A stretch of DNA of 64,000 bases from an uncultured Clostridia bacterium (GTDB lineage Bacteria; Bacillota; Clostridia; Lachnospirales; Anaerotignaceae), in the NCBI GenBank assembly GCA_944383885.1, contig CALWRF010000040.1, positions 186,001-250,000 on the forward strand, in the 5' to 3' direction. Position numbers and translations under genes: made by a program. The number at the start of each line of letters is the position of its first letter. Position 1 is the stretch's first letter. Of this stretch, positions 53,532 to 62,293 are shown piece after piece. Under the pieces are notes generated by a model that made no database searches, had not been told where the DNA came from, and saw only the letters and a list, made by a program, of their open reading frames with translations.

Positions 53532-54437
53532 GTGGAACTTAAACATCTGGAATTTTTTATAGCCTGCGCCGAAGCCAAAAGCCTCAGCAAAGCGTCGGAC
53601 AGGCTGTATACATCTCAGCCTAATGTAAGCAAGGTAATAAGACAGCTGGAAGACGAGCTTGGCGCTGAGCTTTTTGAGCGCACAAGCAAAGGGCTGCGCC
53701 TTACGTCGTTTGGAAAATCTATATACGAATACGCTTTAAACACAGTTAAAAACGCAGAAATAATATACAACATGAGCAAAAACGAAAAACGCGCCGCGTT
53801 CTATATTTCAACTTATCAAAGCAATGTTTTTTCCAAACTTATTGTAAGGCTTTACAAAAACAACCCCGATATAATAATTGAGCACCGTCAGGGAACAGTT
53901 GAGGAAATAATAAACCATGTGGAAAAAGGCATATCCGAAATAGGTTTTTTATACGTTTCTCAAAAACATATAACTGCTTTTTTAAATGTTATTAAACGCA
54001 AAAAACTCGTTTTCACGCCTATGGGCAAATTTAAGGCGTGCCTTTTTGCCGGACCTGAAAATCCGCTTTATAAAATGGACACCGTATCAATAGATGAACT
54101 GGTTAATCTTAAATTTGTACGTAATTTAAGCGATTTCTTTTCTGTAGACGACGGGCTTGAGAAAGTAAGCCTTGGATTTGTAAACTCCGACAGCCTGCAT
54201 AACTCCGTATACACTAACAGCGAACATTTGTCTACAAATCTTCTTTTGGAAACAGACCTTGCAGATATTGGAATTAATTTCAGGTATCCCGGGAAAAACC
54301 AATACGACATAAAAGAACTTTACATTCAAGACGAAGCCTCTGCCCTTACTTTGGGGTATGTTACAGATGAAGGGCACAATATTTCAAATTATGCCAAACA
54401 ATTAGTCCAATACGCTCAGGAATTAATAAAGCCATAA
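53532..54437 (+). CDS. LysR-family transcriptional regulator (GTG start)
   Basis: Regulator of 301 aa. Helix-turn-helix at about 15-60 (KSLSKASDRLYTSQPNVSKV), effector domain from about 90. Start is GTG 53532 behind AAGGAGG; the nearby ATG at 53530 is in another frame. It lies between nifS (divergent) and the ornithine-cyclodeaminase-family gene (same strand, 299 bases on). The latter is the more likely target because regulator and enzyme-transporter genes face the same way as a catabolic unit (inference). Confidence 0.9.
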   Translation: MELKHLEFFIACAEAKSLSKASDRLYTSQPNVSKVIRQLEDELGAELFERTSKGLRLTSFGKSIYEYALNTVKNAEIIYNMSKNEKRAAFYISTYQSNVFSKLIVRLYKNNPDIIIEHRQGTVEEIINHVEKGISEIGFLYVSQKHITAFLNVIKRKKLVFTPMGKFKACLFAGPENPLYKMDTVSIDELVNLKFVRNLSDFFSVDDGLEKVSLGFVNSDSLHNSVYTNSEHLSTNLLLETDLADIGINFRYPGKNQYDIKELYIQDEASALTLGYVTDEGHNISNYAKQLVQYAQELIKP

Positions 54438-54453
54438 CATAATGTTATGGCTT
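54431..54453 (+). terminator. Hairpin at the end of the LysR gene
   Basis: Perfect palindrome AGCCATAACAT-A-ATGTTATGGCT overlaps the stop codon; the following T run is short, so termination may be partial. Confidence 0.55.
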
Positions 54454-54473
54454 TCTGCGTACATTCCGATAAT

Positions 54474-54502
54474 TGTTACTTTTAAGCAATAAGGATATAA
54501 TG
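54474..54502 (+). promoter_or_regulatory. Promoter of the cyclodeaminase-family gene
   Basis: TTGTTA (54474-54479), 17 bases, TATAAT (54497-54502). Predicted start near 54509 leaves a 228-base leader. Confidence 0.7.
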
Positions 54503-54590
54503 TATTTAAAAACAAAGGCGCATCTTTTTGCTATTATTCAGCAGGGCATTTAATATAGCTAAAATTAATCCATCTCAATCCTCAGCTGCT

Positions 54591-54672
54591 TTTTATGCCG
54601 GATAAAACAACAGATGTTTTGGAATTTTAACATAAACAATCCAAGGTGTTTATTGGCTAATCCGGCATAAAA
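54591..54672 (+). ncRNA. Candidate three-way-junction leader RNA
   Basis: Within the long leader of the cyclodeaminase-family gene. Outer stem of 13 perfect pairs: 54591-54603 with 54660-54672 (core ATGCCGGAT/ATCCGGCAT). Inside are two perfect hairpins: AAAACA-ACAGA-TGTTTT (54604-54620) and ATAAACA-ATCCAAGG-TGTTTAT (54632-54653). A T-rich run follows the outer stem, and a second CCGGC (54683-54687) could compete for its 5' arm. No known riboswitch class recognised; could also be a DNA-level operator. Confidence 0.45.
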
Positions 54673-54736
54673 TAATTTTTCCCCGGCTAATATAACAAAA
54701 AGCAATACTATTTAAAACAGAAGGAGGCAATATTTT

Positions 54737-55729
54737 ATGGAAACTTTACTTTTAAATAAAACCGAAGTTGGAAGCCTTATTGATTTAGACGATGTATATA
54801 AGGCAGTTGAAAACGGTTACCGCTCATTTGCAAAAGGTCATGTAGTACAGCCTGATTTTATGACAATAGTAAAACCGGGTACACATACAGGATTTGACTT
54901 TAAAGGCGGTCTTGATTTAGAGGGCGGATACATAACAATAAAATCTTCTTCCGGCGGGTACCCTGATAATCCAAAATTAGGTCTGCCTACAGGCATAAAC
55001 ACTGTATTTTTATATGAAGCCGACACAAGCGCTTTAAAATGCGTTATGGACGGAACTTGGATAACAGGCTGCCGCACAGCTGCCGCAGGCGCTATTTCAG
55101 TAGAGTATCTCGCAAAAAAAGACGCGCATAAAATTGCGTTAATCGGCGCCGGCAACCAGGCACGCAGGCAGTTAAGGGCCATCTCAAGAGTACGTAAATT
55201 TACCGATGTTTACGTATGGGGCTACAGCGAAGAGGAGATTGAAAACTACATCAGCGATATGTCAAAAGAATTGGACGCGAAATTCCACCCGTGCAAGAGC
55301 GCAGAAGATGCCGTTAGAAACGCCGAAGTTATTGTTACGGCAACAATAGGCCGCAGGGGTCCGGTTGTTAAAAGGCAGTGGCTCAATCCAGGCACCCACA
55401 TTGTCGCAATGGGCGCAGATATGCCGGATAAACAAGAGCTTTTTACAGATATATTTAAAGACGCCAAAGCCGTAACAGATTCAACAGCGCTTTGCGCTAA
55501 AAATGGTGAAACACACCACGCAATTGAGGAAGGCGTTATTACAGCAGACGATATTTATGCCGAAATAGGTCAGATTATACTTGGTGAAAAACCCGGCCGT
55601 GAAAATGATACAGAAATTACCCTTTTTGATACTGTCGGCATGGCTATCCAGGATAATGTAATGGCAGTTTCAATATACAACAACGCCGTTAAAAAAGGAC
55701 TTGGCTCAAAATTCGATTTCTTAAAATAA
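54737..55729 (+). CDS. Ornithine cyclodeaminase / mu-crystallin family protein
   Basis: NAD(P)-dependent enzyme (330 aa) of the family that includes ornithine cyclodeaminase, L-alanine dehydrogenase (archaeal type) and ketimine reductases. Rossmann motif IALIGAGNQARRQLRAI (about 134-150), substrate segment GTWITGCRTAAAGAISVEYL, and GAVGADMPDK-like MGADMPDKQEL. AGAAGGAGG precedes the ATG. Its long structured leader, the LysR upstream and the amino-acid transporter downstream suggest use of an imported amino acid. Exact reaction undetermined. Confidence 0.88.
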   Translation: METLLLNKTEVGSLIDLDDVYKAVENGYRSFAKGHVVQPDFMTIVKPGTHTGFDFKGGLDLEGGYITIKSSSGGYPDNPKLGLPTGINTVFLYEADTSALKCVMDGTWITGCRTAAAGAISVEYLAKKDAHKIALIGAGNQARRQLRAISRVRKFTDVYVWGYSEEEIENYISDMSKELDAKFHPCKSAEDAVRNAEVIVTATIGRRGPVVKRQWLNPGTHIVAMGADMPDKQELFTDIFKDAKAVTDSTALCAKNGETHHAIEEGVITADDIYAEIGQIILGEKPGRENDTEITLFDTVGMAIQDNVMAVSIYNNAVKKGLGSKFDFLK

Positions 55730-55798
55730 AAAATGTCAAAAAGTAATTAATATCCCCTCTTCTCTCTCATTAATTCTTTTTGGCTATAAAAATATATA

Positions 55799-55840
55799 AA
55801 AACCACCGCAGAAAAATTATATTTTACGGTGGTTTTTTTA
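55799..55840 (+). terminator. Terminator of the cyclodeaminase-family gene
   Basis: AACCACCG pairs with CGGTGGTT (55801-55808, 55827-55834), then T7. Confidence 0.88.
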
Positions 55841-55957
55841 ATTCAGACTGGTTTTATTGCTCTTATTTATTGCTTTATTTACTATAATGTATTAAAATAA
55901 TTGCTGTATTATTTGTATTTGGGGTGTTGGAAAAGCTTATTAACGGTATAGTTTTAG

Positions 55958-55985
55958 CCGGCAGGATTGTAAAAATGCCTGTCGG
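55958..55985 (+). other. Hairpin in the leader region of the NSS gene
   Basis: CCGGCAGG (55958-55965) pairs with CCTGTCGG (55978-55985) over a 12-base loop, 70 bases before the transporter start. No T run follows; could be an operator or leader structure. The rest of 55841-56058 holds no gene. Confidence 0.4.
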
Positions 55986-56058
55986 TTATTTTGATATGCC
56001 TTAAATTTTCCAAAACAAATAAAAGTATCTTATTTTAAACAAAGGAGAGGTTTTATCT

Positions 56059-57420
56059 ATGGAAAGGGAAAAACTCGGTTCAAGGCTTGGGTTCCTGCTT
56101 TTAAGCGCCGGATGCGCCATAGGTATAGGAAATGTATGGCGTTTTCCTTACATTACAGGAGTATACGGCGGAGGCGCGTTTGTTTTGATTTATTTATTCT
56201 TTCTTGTTATTATGGGCATGCCTATAATGACTATGGAATTTGCCGTAGGCCGCGCAAGCCAAAAAAGCATAGCAAAATCTTATGTTGCCCTTGAAAAGCC
56301 GGGGCAGAAATGGCATTACCACAGTATTTTTGCCATAGCAGGAAATTACCTGCTTATGATGTTTTACACAACAGTAACAGGCTGGATGCTGCATTATTTT
56401 TATTTAACGCTGAAAGGCAATTTTACAGGTCAGAGCACGGAACAGGTTTCGTCAGCTTTTTCCACAATGCTTTCGCAGCCCGGCGTTATGGCTTTTTGGA
56501 TGATACTTGTTGTTATAGTAGGCTTTACAATATGCTCTGTCGGGCTTCAAAGCGGAGTTGAGCGCATTACAAAAATAATGATGCTTTCCCTTATTGTTAT
56601 TATGATTATACTTGCGGTACACAGCATAATCATACCGGGAAGCATAGAGGGTCTTAAATTTTACATAATACCGGACTTTAACAGAATGGTTGAGGTTGGT
56701 ATATGGCCAACTATAGTAGCCGCCATGAATCAGTCATTCTTTACATTAAGCCTTGGCATAGGCGCCATGGCTATATTCGGAAGCTATATAGGCAAAGAAC
56801 ATGCGCTTTTAGGCGAGTCACTGAGGATTGGGGTTCTTGACACATTTGTTGCATTTGTTGCCGGTCTTATTATATTCCCGGCTTGCTCAGCTTACGGCAT
56901 AAGTCCTGACCAAGGTCCAAGCCTTATATTTATAACACTGCCTAATGTATTTAACTCAATGGCAGGTGGCAGAATCTGGGGCGCTTTGTTTTTCCTGTTT
57001 ATGGCTTTTGCCGCTTTTTCAACTGTTCTTGCTGTATTCGAGAATATAATATCATTCGGCATAGACCTTTTTGGCTGGAGCCGCAAAAAGACTGCTATTA
57101 TCAATACGGCAGTTGTTATAATATTAAGTCTTCCTTGTGTTTTAGGCTATAACTTATGGTCCTCATTCCAGCCTTTGGGTCCTGGAACTTCCGTGCTTGA
57201 TTTGGAAGACTTTCTTGTAAGCAATATACTTCTGCCTTTAGGCTCGCTTATATACCTTTTATTCTGCGTAAGCCGTTACGGCTGGGGCTGGGATAACTAT
57301 ATTAAGGAAGTTAATACAGGCACAGGCATTAAAGTGCCAAAATGCCTTAGATTTTATTTTACATATATAATTCCTATACTTATACTTGTAGTGTTCCTTC
57401 AGGGAATATTTAAGTTCTGA
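56059..57420 (+). CDS. Neurotransmitter:sodium symporter family amino-acid transporter
   Basis: Na+-coupled carrier (453 aa) with 11-12 predicted helices. The first helix GCAIGIGNVWRFPYITGVYGG carries the unwound NVWRFPY segment that binds Na+ and substrate in LeuT-like proteins. FFTLSLGIGAMAIFGSY is the conserved helix 6 region. AAAGGAGAGG before the ATG. Substrate is probably an amino acid (tryptophan, tyrosine, branched-chain or other). Own terminator downstream. Confidence 0.93.
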   Translation: MEREKLGSRLGFLLLSAGCAIGIGNVWRFPYITGVYGGGAFVLIYLFFLVIMGMPIMTMEFAVGRASQKSIAKSYVALEKPGQKWHYHSIFAIAGNYLLMMFYTTVTGWMLHYFYLTLKGNFTGQSTEQVSSAFSTMLSQPGVMAFWMILVVIVGFTICSVGLQSGVERITKIMMLSLIVIMIILAVHSIIIPGSIEGLKFYIIPDFNRMVEVGIWPTIVAAMNQSFFTLSLGIGAMAIFGSYIGKEHALLGESLRIGVLDTFVAFVAGLIIFPACSAYGISPDQGPSLIFITLPNVFNSMAGGRIWGALFFLFMAFAAFSTVLAVFENIISFGIDLFGWSRKKTAIINTAVVIILSLPCVLGYNLWSSFQPLGPGTSVLDLEDFLVSNILLPLGSLIYLLFCVSRYGWGWDNYIKEVNTGTGIKVPKCLRFYFTYIIPILILVVFLQGIFKF

Positions 57421-57427
57421 AAAATAT

Positions 57428-57452
57428 AAAACCGCCAGATTTTGGCGGTTTT
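57428..57452. terminator. Bidirectional terminator
   Basis: AAAACCGCCA pairs with TGGCGGTTTT (57428-57437, 57443-57452), between the NSS gene and the convergent P-type ATPase gene. Confidence 0.88.
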
Positions 57453-57497
57453 ATTACTTCATTTTATTTTAATTTTTACTGTAACTTAAAAGCTTTA

Positions 57498-59954
57498 TTA
57501 AGAAATTTCATCACTGTTTTTTTCTGTTTTACTATTGTTTTTCCTGCTTCTTATTTTTTCCGCCATACGCGAAAAAAACTCAAACAGCTTTGTAATATAT
57601 CTGAAAACTGACTCAGTGGCTATTGTAAATATGCATAACAGCATTGCCGTCCTTGATGATATTGTCTGTATATCAAATATATCATTCATGTAAGTGCCGC
57701 ATATTACAAAAGCCGCTATCATTGATATTAAAACCGCGGCGCGTATTTTATTCATTGGCTGGCTTATTTTATAAAGTATCAAAAAGCCTACCATTGCCAG
57801 TAAAAGAGTGCTTACAACAGAAACATCCTCACTTTTAAGCTCAAAAACCTGACTGTATATCATAAAAGCCAGTACAACCAAAAAGTCCGTAAGTCCTCCC
57901 GGAAGCGCTTTATAGAGCACATTACGCACAAAGCCGCCTTTTATAATATCAAAATTGCTTTCAAGAGCAAGCAGAAATGCCGGTATGCCTATAGTGAACA
58001 TACTTATAAGCGAAATCTGTGACGGCGTAATAGGATAGTCTAAAAGCAAAACTATTGTGCTTATTGAAAGCAGTAGAGAAAATATGTTTTTAACAAGAAA
58101 CAAACTTGAGGAACGCTGTATATTGTTTACAACACGCCTGCCTTCATATACAACAGACGGCAGTTTTGAAAAGTCAGAATCCAAAAGCACTATCTGCGCC
58201 GCCTGGCTTGCGGCGTCACTGCCGGAAGCCATAGCTATTGAGCAGTCCGCGTCTTTAAGGGCTAAAACATCGTTTACGCCGTCGCCTGTCATAGCAACAG
58301 TATTGCCGTTGTTTTTAATCGCGTTTATAATTATGCGTTTTTGCTTAGGCGTTACCCTGCCGAAAACAGTATAGTCGTTTACGCAGTTTTCCAGCTCTTC
58401 ATCAGTTAAAGATGAGGTATCTATATATTTATCGGTATTATCAATATCAGCCTCTTTAGCCACAAAGGCAGCAGTAATTGGGTTATCGCCGGATATAACT
58501 TTAATTTCAACACCCTGCTCCTTAAAATATTTGAATGTTTCAACAGCTTCTTTTCTGACGGGATTAGAAAACACCACAAGACACAGCGGTTCAACACCGC
58601 CAGTTATCCGGTTTCCGTCAGCAGTCCCATTATATGTGCCGAACAGAAGCACTCTTTTGCCGTTTTGACCTAAAGATGCAGCTTTTAAAGAATATTTTTC
58701 ATATTTTTCATCTAAAAGTAATTCAGGCGCTCCTAAAACATAGCTTATGCCTTCCGGCGTATTGACAGCACTGTATTTATAAGCCGATGAAAAAGGCACG
58801 CTTACGCCTTTCATTGCTTCACCGGTATTGTTAAAATAATCAAGCACAGCCTGTGCTGTTTCATTAATTGTATCCTGCGCTTTTACAAAAGACGAAAGCC
58901 TGTTTTTAATTTCTTCTTCATTTAATGTACTTTCTAAAACAACAATGCCCTCCATTTGTATATCAGGCATTGTAATTGTTCCCGTTTTATCAAGGCACAA
59001 TACGTTAACCCTCGCAAGGGTTTCTATGCACTTCATGTCATGGAGCATAACTTTTTTAACCGCGAGCCTTCCGGCGCTTACGGCAAGGGCAACGCTTGTT
59101 AAAAGATACATGCCCTCAGGTATCATGCCTATTACGGCAGCTACTGTAGTTGAAATGCTATCGCCAAAGCCATAGCCTTTAATCACAAACTGCTGCACAA
59201 ACAGAATTATGCCTATAGGTATTATAGCTATGCCTAAAAATATAAGTATGCGGTTCATGGAGCGTATCATCTGTGACTGTTCTTTGTTGTTTATTTTTTT
59301 CGCTTCCAAAGTCAGCTTTGCGGCATAGGAGTTAATGCCAACTCTTTCAGCCATAGCACGGCATGTACCTGTTACAACAAAACTGCCGGAAAGCAGCTTG
59401 TCCCCTTCGCCTTTATAAACCTCATCGCTTTCTCCTGTTATAAGGGACTCATTTACAGTTACATAACCGCTTTTTACAACACAGTCGGCACAAATCTGAT
59501 CCCCCGATGTAAACTCGCATATATCATTTAACAGCACATCATCGGCATTAACCTTTTCACTAACGCCCTGGCGTATAACTGTGGCTTTTGCGGCATTAAG
59601 CACGCTCAATTTATCAAGCACTCTTTTGGAATGTATTTCCTGAAAAATACCTATACATGTGTTGGCTATAATAATTGGCAGGAAAAGCAAATCATTCAGC
59701 TTGCCCGAAATTATAACAAGCACAGTAATAACGGCAAAAACCATATTAAAATACGTTAAACAGTTTTCCTTTATTATATCGCCAACTGTTTTAGACGACA
59801 TATCTCCATGACAGTTATTAAGTCCGCTTTCCGTTCTTTCTTTTACCTGCTCATAAGTAAGACCCTTGTCGGGGTCTGGGTTATACAGTTCGTACTCTAT
59901 TTTCTCCATTTTACCTTTTTTAACCATTTCTTCAAAATTAGATTTATCCGGCAT
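57498..59954 (-). CDS. Cation-transporting P-type ATPase (CtpE/Ca2+-type)
   Basis: ATP-driven cation pump (818 aa). Phosphorylated Asp322 in CLDKTGTIT, actuator-domain TGES (about 173-176), hinge GDGVNDVLALKDADCSIAM. Helix 4 carries IPEGMYLL, the cation-site PEG motif as in Ca2+/CtpE-like pumps, not the CPC of copper pumps. N-terminal cytoplasmic part is short; C-terminus basic. Substrate likely Ca2+ or another hard cation (inference). Single gene with its own promoter. Confidence 0.92.
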   Translation of the reverse strand: MPDKSNFEEMVKKGKMEKIEYELYNPDPDKGLTYEQVKERTESGLNNCHGDMSSKTVGDIIKENCLTYFNMVFAVITVLVIISGKLNDLLFLPIIIANTCIGIFQEIHSKRVLDKLSVLNAAKATVIRQGVSEKVNADDVLLNDICEFTSGDQICADCVVKSGYVTVNESLITGESDEVYKGEGDKLLSGSFVVTGTCRAMAERVGINSYAAKLTLEAKKINNKEQSQMIRSMNRILIFLGIAIIPIGIILFVQQFVIKGYGFGDSISTTVAAVIGMIPEGMYLLTSVALAVSAGRLAVKKVMLHDMKCIETLARVNVLCLDKTGTITMPDIQMEGIVVLESTLNEEEIKNRLSSFVKAQDTINETAQAVLDYFNNTGEAMKGVSVPFSSAYKYSAVNTPEGISYVLGAPELLLDEKYEKYSLKAASLGQNGKRVLLFGTYNGTADGNRITGGVEPLCLVVFSNPVRKEAVETFKYFKEQGVEIKVISGDNPITAAFVAKEADIDNTDKYIDTSSLTDEELENCVNDYTVFGRVTPKQKRIIINAIKNNGNTVAMTGDGVNDVLALKDADCSIAMASGSDAASQAAQIVLLDSDFSKLPSVVYEGRRVVNNIQRSSSLFLVKNIFSLLLSISTIVLLLDYPITPSQISLISMFTIGIPAFLLALESNFDIIKGGFVRNVLYKALPGGLTDFLVVLAFMIYSQVFELKSEDVSVVSTLLLAMVGFLILYKISQPMNKIRAAVLISMIAAFVICGTYMNDIFDIQTISSRTAMLLCIFTIATESVFRYITKLFEFFSRMAEKIRSRKNNSKTEKNSDEIS

Positions 59955-60013
59955 ACTAATCAGTCCTTATTATTATTACCATAAATTCAACAACGCAACA
60001 AATATTTAAAAGA

Positions 60014-60042
60014 ATTGTATCATCTTTTTTCACTCTGTTCAA
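60014..60042 (-). promoter_or_regulatory. Promoter of the P-type ATPase gene
   Basis: TTGAAC (60042-60037), 17 bases, TACAAT (60019-60014) on the minus strand. Confidence 0.65.
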
Positions 60043-60065
60043 TTAAGTAAATGTTAATCTTAATA

Positions 60066-60091
60066 TAAAAAAGTCCGCAATAAAAGCGGAC
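60066..60091 (-). terminator. Terminator of the Mrp/Nuo-like operon
   Basis: GTCCGC-TTTTATT-GCGGAC (60091-60073) followed by T6 on the minus strand, 7 bases after the operon's last stop. Confidence 0.92.
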
Positions 60092-60097
60092 AGATTA

Positions 60098-62275
60098 CTA
60101 AATTATAAGATATAAAAGCGCTAAAACAACACCTATGCCAAACAGCATAAGAGATATGGAAAGATTTTCCCTCATTCCGCGTTCTTCACCATATTTATCA
60201 ACAGAAAACCGTGAAAAATACGCGTCTTTCCTGAAATTGCGCTTACCTTCGTATGAAATTTCTTCATAATTGAAAAACAAATACAGCACAACCTGAAGCA
60301 TGTAATCGTACATGCCCTTAAAAAACCTTATTACAATTACACCGGCTATAAGCAGCCAAAGGAAAATGTTTTCCATAAGTCCGCTTACAAACTCAACCGC
60401 TCTTGACATTATGAAATACAACGCCTTGTATAAATCCTCAAAAGACGGATTTAAAACATTTTCACATACTATCCCGGCAGCCGGCACAGTTTTTGAACAA
60501 ATAAACTCAAACGAGGCATTCATAATATTAGCGCAGGCGCCGCCTATTGACGGCAGAAGGCTTAAAAGCACGGGACGGTATATTTTTTTCTCAATGCTGA
60601 GCCATTTAGGCCATAAATCGATGTAAGTATTATGCCCGTTCCGGCTTTTAGCCATAAGAAAAACACGTATAAAGCCAAAATACACCACAGCGCCTATAAT
60701 CACCGATATAACAGCGCCCTTTAAATTAACCCATGCGAAATAATGCACCGCATGTTCCATGCCATGGCTGTTCATAAAGCTTCCTGCCATATCTGCTATA
60801 TTTCCCATTACGGCGTTAGGGAAAAGACCGAAAACAGAAATTAAAGCTCCGCAGCATATTAAAACAAAAGCCGATGTACCGCTTAAATATTTATTATGCT
60901 GATTTTTATTTCCATTGGATATGCTGTCGGCTTTCTCAACAAACACAGCTGTAAAAATCTTAGCCATATATGCTAATGTAAGACCGCCGGAAATAAGGAA
61001 TATCCATTCTACAGCCTTAAACAAAAAGGCGCTTTGCCCTGCTTCGTTTAATACAGCAATATACTCCACTATGCTCTCATGCAGAAGTGTTTTGCTTATA
61101 TATCCGCCCCAAAGCGGTATGCCGCCTATTCCCAGCAAACCTTGCAGAAACACAATTTTTAAAAGAAGTTTATCCCTGCCCCAGCCGCGGATTTTGTTTA
61201 AGTCCAGTTCGTGTATATTCATATATACTGTTCCGGCACACAAAAACAGAGTCATTTTAATTATGGAATGGTTTACTATATGAAGTGCTGTACCACATGC
61301 AGCAATGGCGTTATGCTCCCCTAAAATGCCCTGCATGCCTACGCCTATAAGTATAAAACCTATCTGAGATAATGACGAGCAGGCAAGCGTGCGCTTTAAA
61401 TTAATTGAAAACAGAGCCAAAAAAGCCCCCAAAAACATTGTTATTGTGCCTGTAACAAGTATAAAAAGCCCCCACTTGGCATCGTACATGAATATTTGGG
61501 TGCTTAAAACAATAACGCCGAATATGCCGGTTTTTGTAAGAACACAGCTTAAAAGCGCACTTGCAGGCGCCGGAGCTGCGGGGTGCGCTTCAGGAAGCCA
61601 TATATGAAGCGGAAAAGCGCCGGCTTTAGCACCAAAGCCTGTAAGCACCATTATGCCGTATATATAATACGGCGTTTTATCCTCAACGCCCGACATAAAA
61701 ACAGACAGCTCATCAAAGCGCATTGTGCCTGACGCTTTATATAAAAAGAACATTCCTGTTAATGTTACAAGTCCGCCTATTACCGCTACTGTAATATATG
61801 TCATACCGGCTTTTATGGCATTTTCCGTTTCGTCATGCATTACAAGCACCCATGATGTAAACGACATAATCTCAAAAAATATAAGTGTTGTAAAAAAATC
61901 AGCTGAAAGAAATACTCCCATTGTAGCGCCCAATGTAGAGAGCATAAAAAAGTAGTACCTGTTGCGGTTGCGGTAATGGGCAAAATACTCATTTGAAAAA
62001 AGCGTCGTCATAAGCCATACAAAAGAAGCCAAAACCATAAGTATGCTTCTTAAAGAGCCGCTTTGGAAATTTATGCCTAAAGCGAATATGCCGTTTATAC
62101 TAAACTCAGCTGTGCCAAAGCATGCCATACATGCGCTTAAAAACTCAACAGATACAACAATACAGGCAAAACGGTTCCTTGCTGTTTTATTTTTTCTGCC
62201 TATTAAGTAGCTTACAAATGCCGAAAGTACAGGGAAAAATACTATAAATGCCAGCAGCATGCTGTTTTCTTTCAA
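60098..62275 (-). CDS. Proton-conducting membrane subunit, MrpA/NuoL-like
   Basis: Large antiporter-like membrane protein (about 725 aa) with some 14-16 helices plus an extra C-terminal membrane part. GAKAGAFPLHIWLPEAHPAAPAPASALLS is the hallmark loop of NuoL/M/N and MrpA/D subunits; the conserved lysines and glutamate of the proton path are in that region and in MHDETENAIKAG. Start is uncertain: TTG 62275 has AAGGTGG at good distance, GTG 62284 and ATG 62260 are the alternatives. Part of a multi-subunit ion pump or hydrogenase/oxidoreductase complex. Confidence 0.87.
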   Translation of the reverse strand: MKENSMLLAFIVFFPVLSAFVSYLIGRKNKTARNRFACIVVSVEFLSACMACFGTAEFSINGIFALGINFQSGSLRSILMVLASFVWLMTTLFSNEYFAHYRNRNRYYFFMLSTLGATMGVFLSADFFTTLIFFEIMSFTSWVLVMHDETENAIKAGMTYITVAVIGGLVTLTGMFFLYKASGTMRFDELSVFMSGVEDKTPYYIYGIMVLTGFGAKAGAFPLHIWLPEAHPAAPAPASALLSCVLTKTGIFGVIVLSTQIFMYDAKWGLFILVTGTITMFLGAFLALFSINLKRTLACSSLSQIGFILIGVGMQGILGEHNAIAACGTALHIVNHSIIKMTLFLCAGTVYMNIHELDLNKIRGWGRDKLLLKIVFLQGLLGIGGIPLWGGYISKTLLHESIVEYIAVLNEAGQSAFLFKAVEWIFLISGGLTLAYMAKIFTAVFVEKADSISNGNKNQHNKYLSGTSAFVLICCGALISVFGLFPNAVMGNIADMAGSFMNSHGMEHAVHYFAWVNLKGAVISVIIGAVVYFGFIRVFLMAKSRNGHNTYIDLWPKWLSIEKKIYRPVLLSLLPSIGGACANIMNASFEFICSKTVPAAGIVCENVLNPSFEDLYKALYFIMSRAVEFVSGLMENIFLWLLIAGVIVIRFFKGMYDYMLQVVLYLFFNYEEISYEGKRNFRKDAYFSRFSVDKYGEERGMRENLSISLMLFGIGVVLALLYLII

Positions 62276-62293
62276 ATAAACCACCTTACCTTA

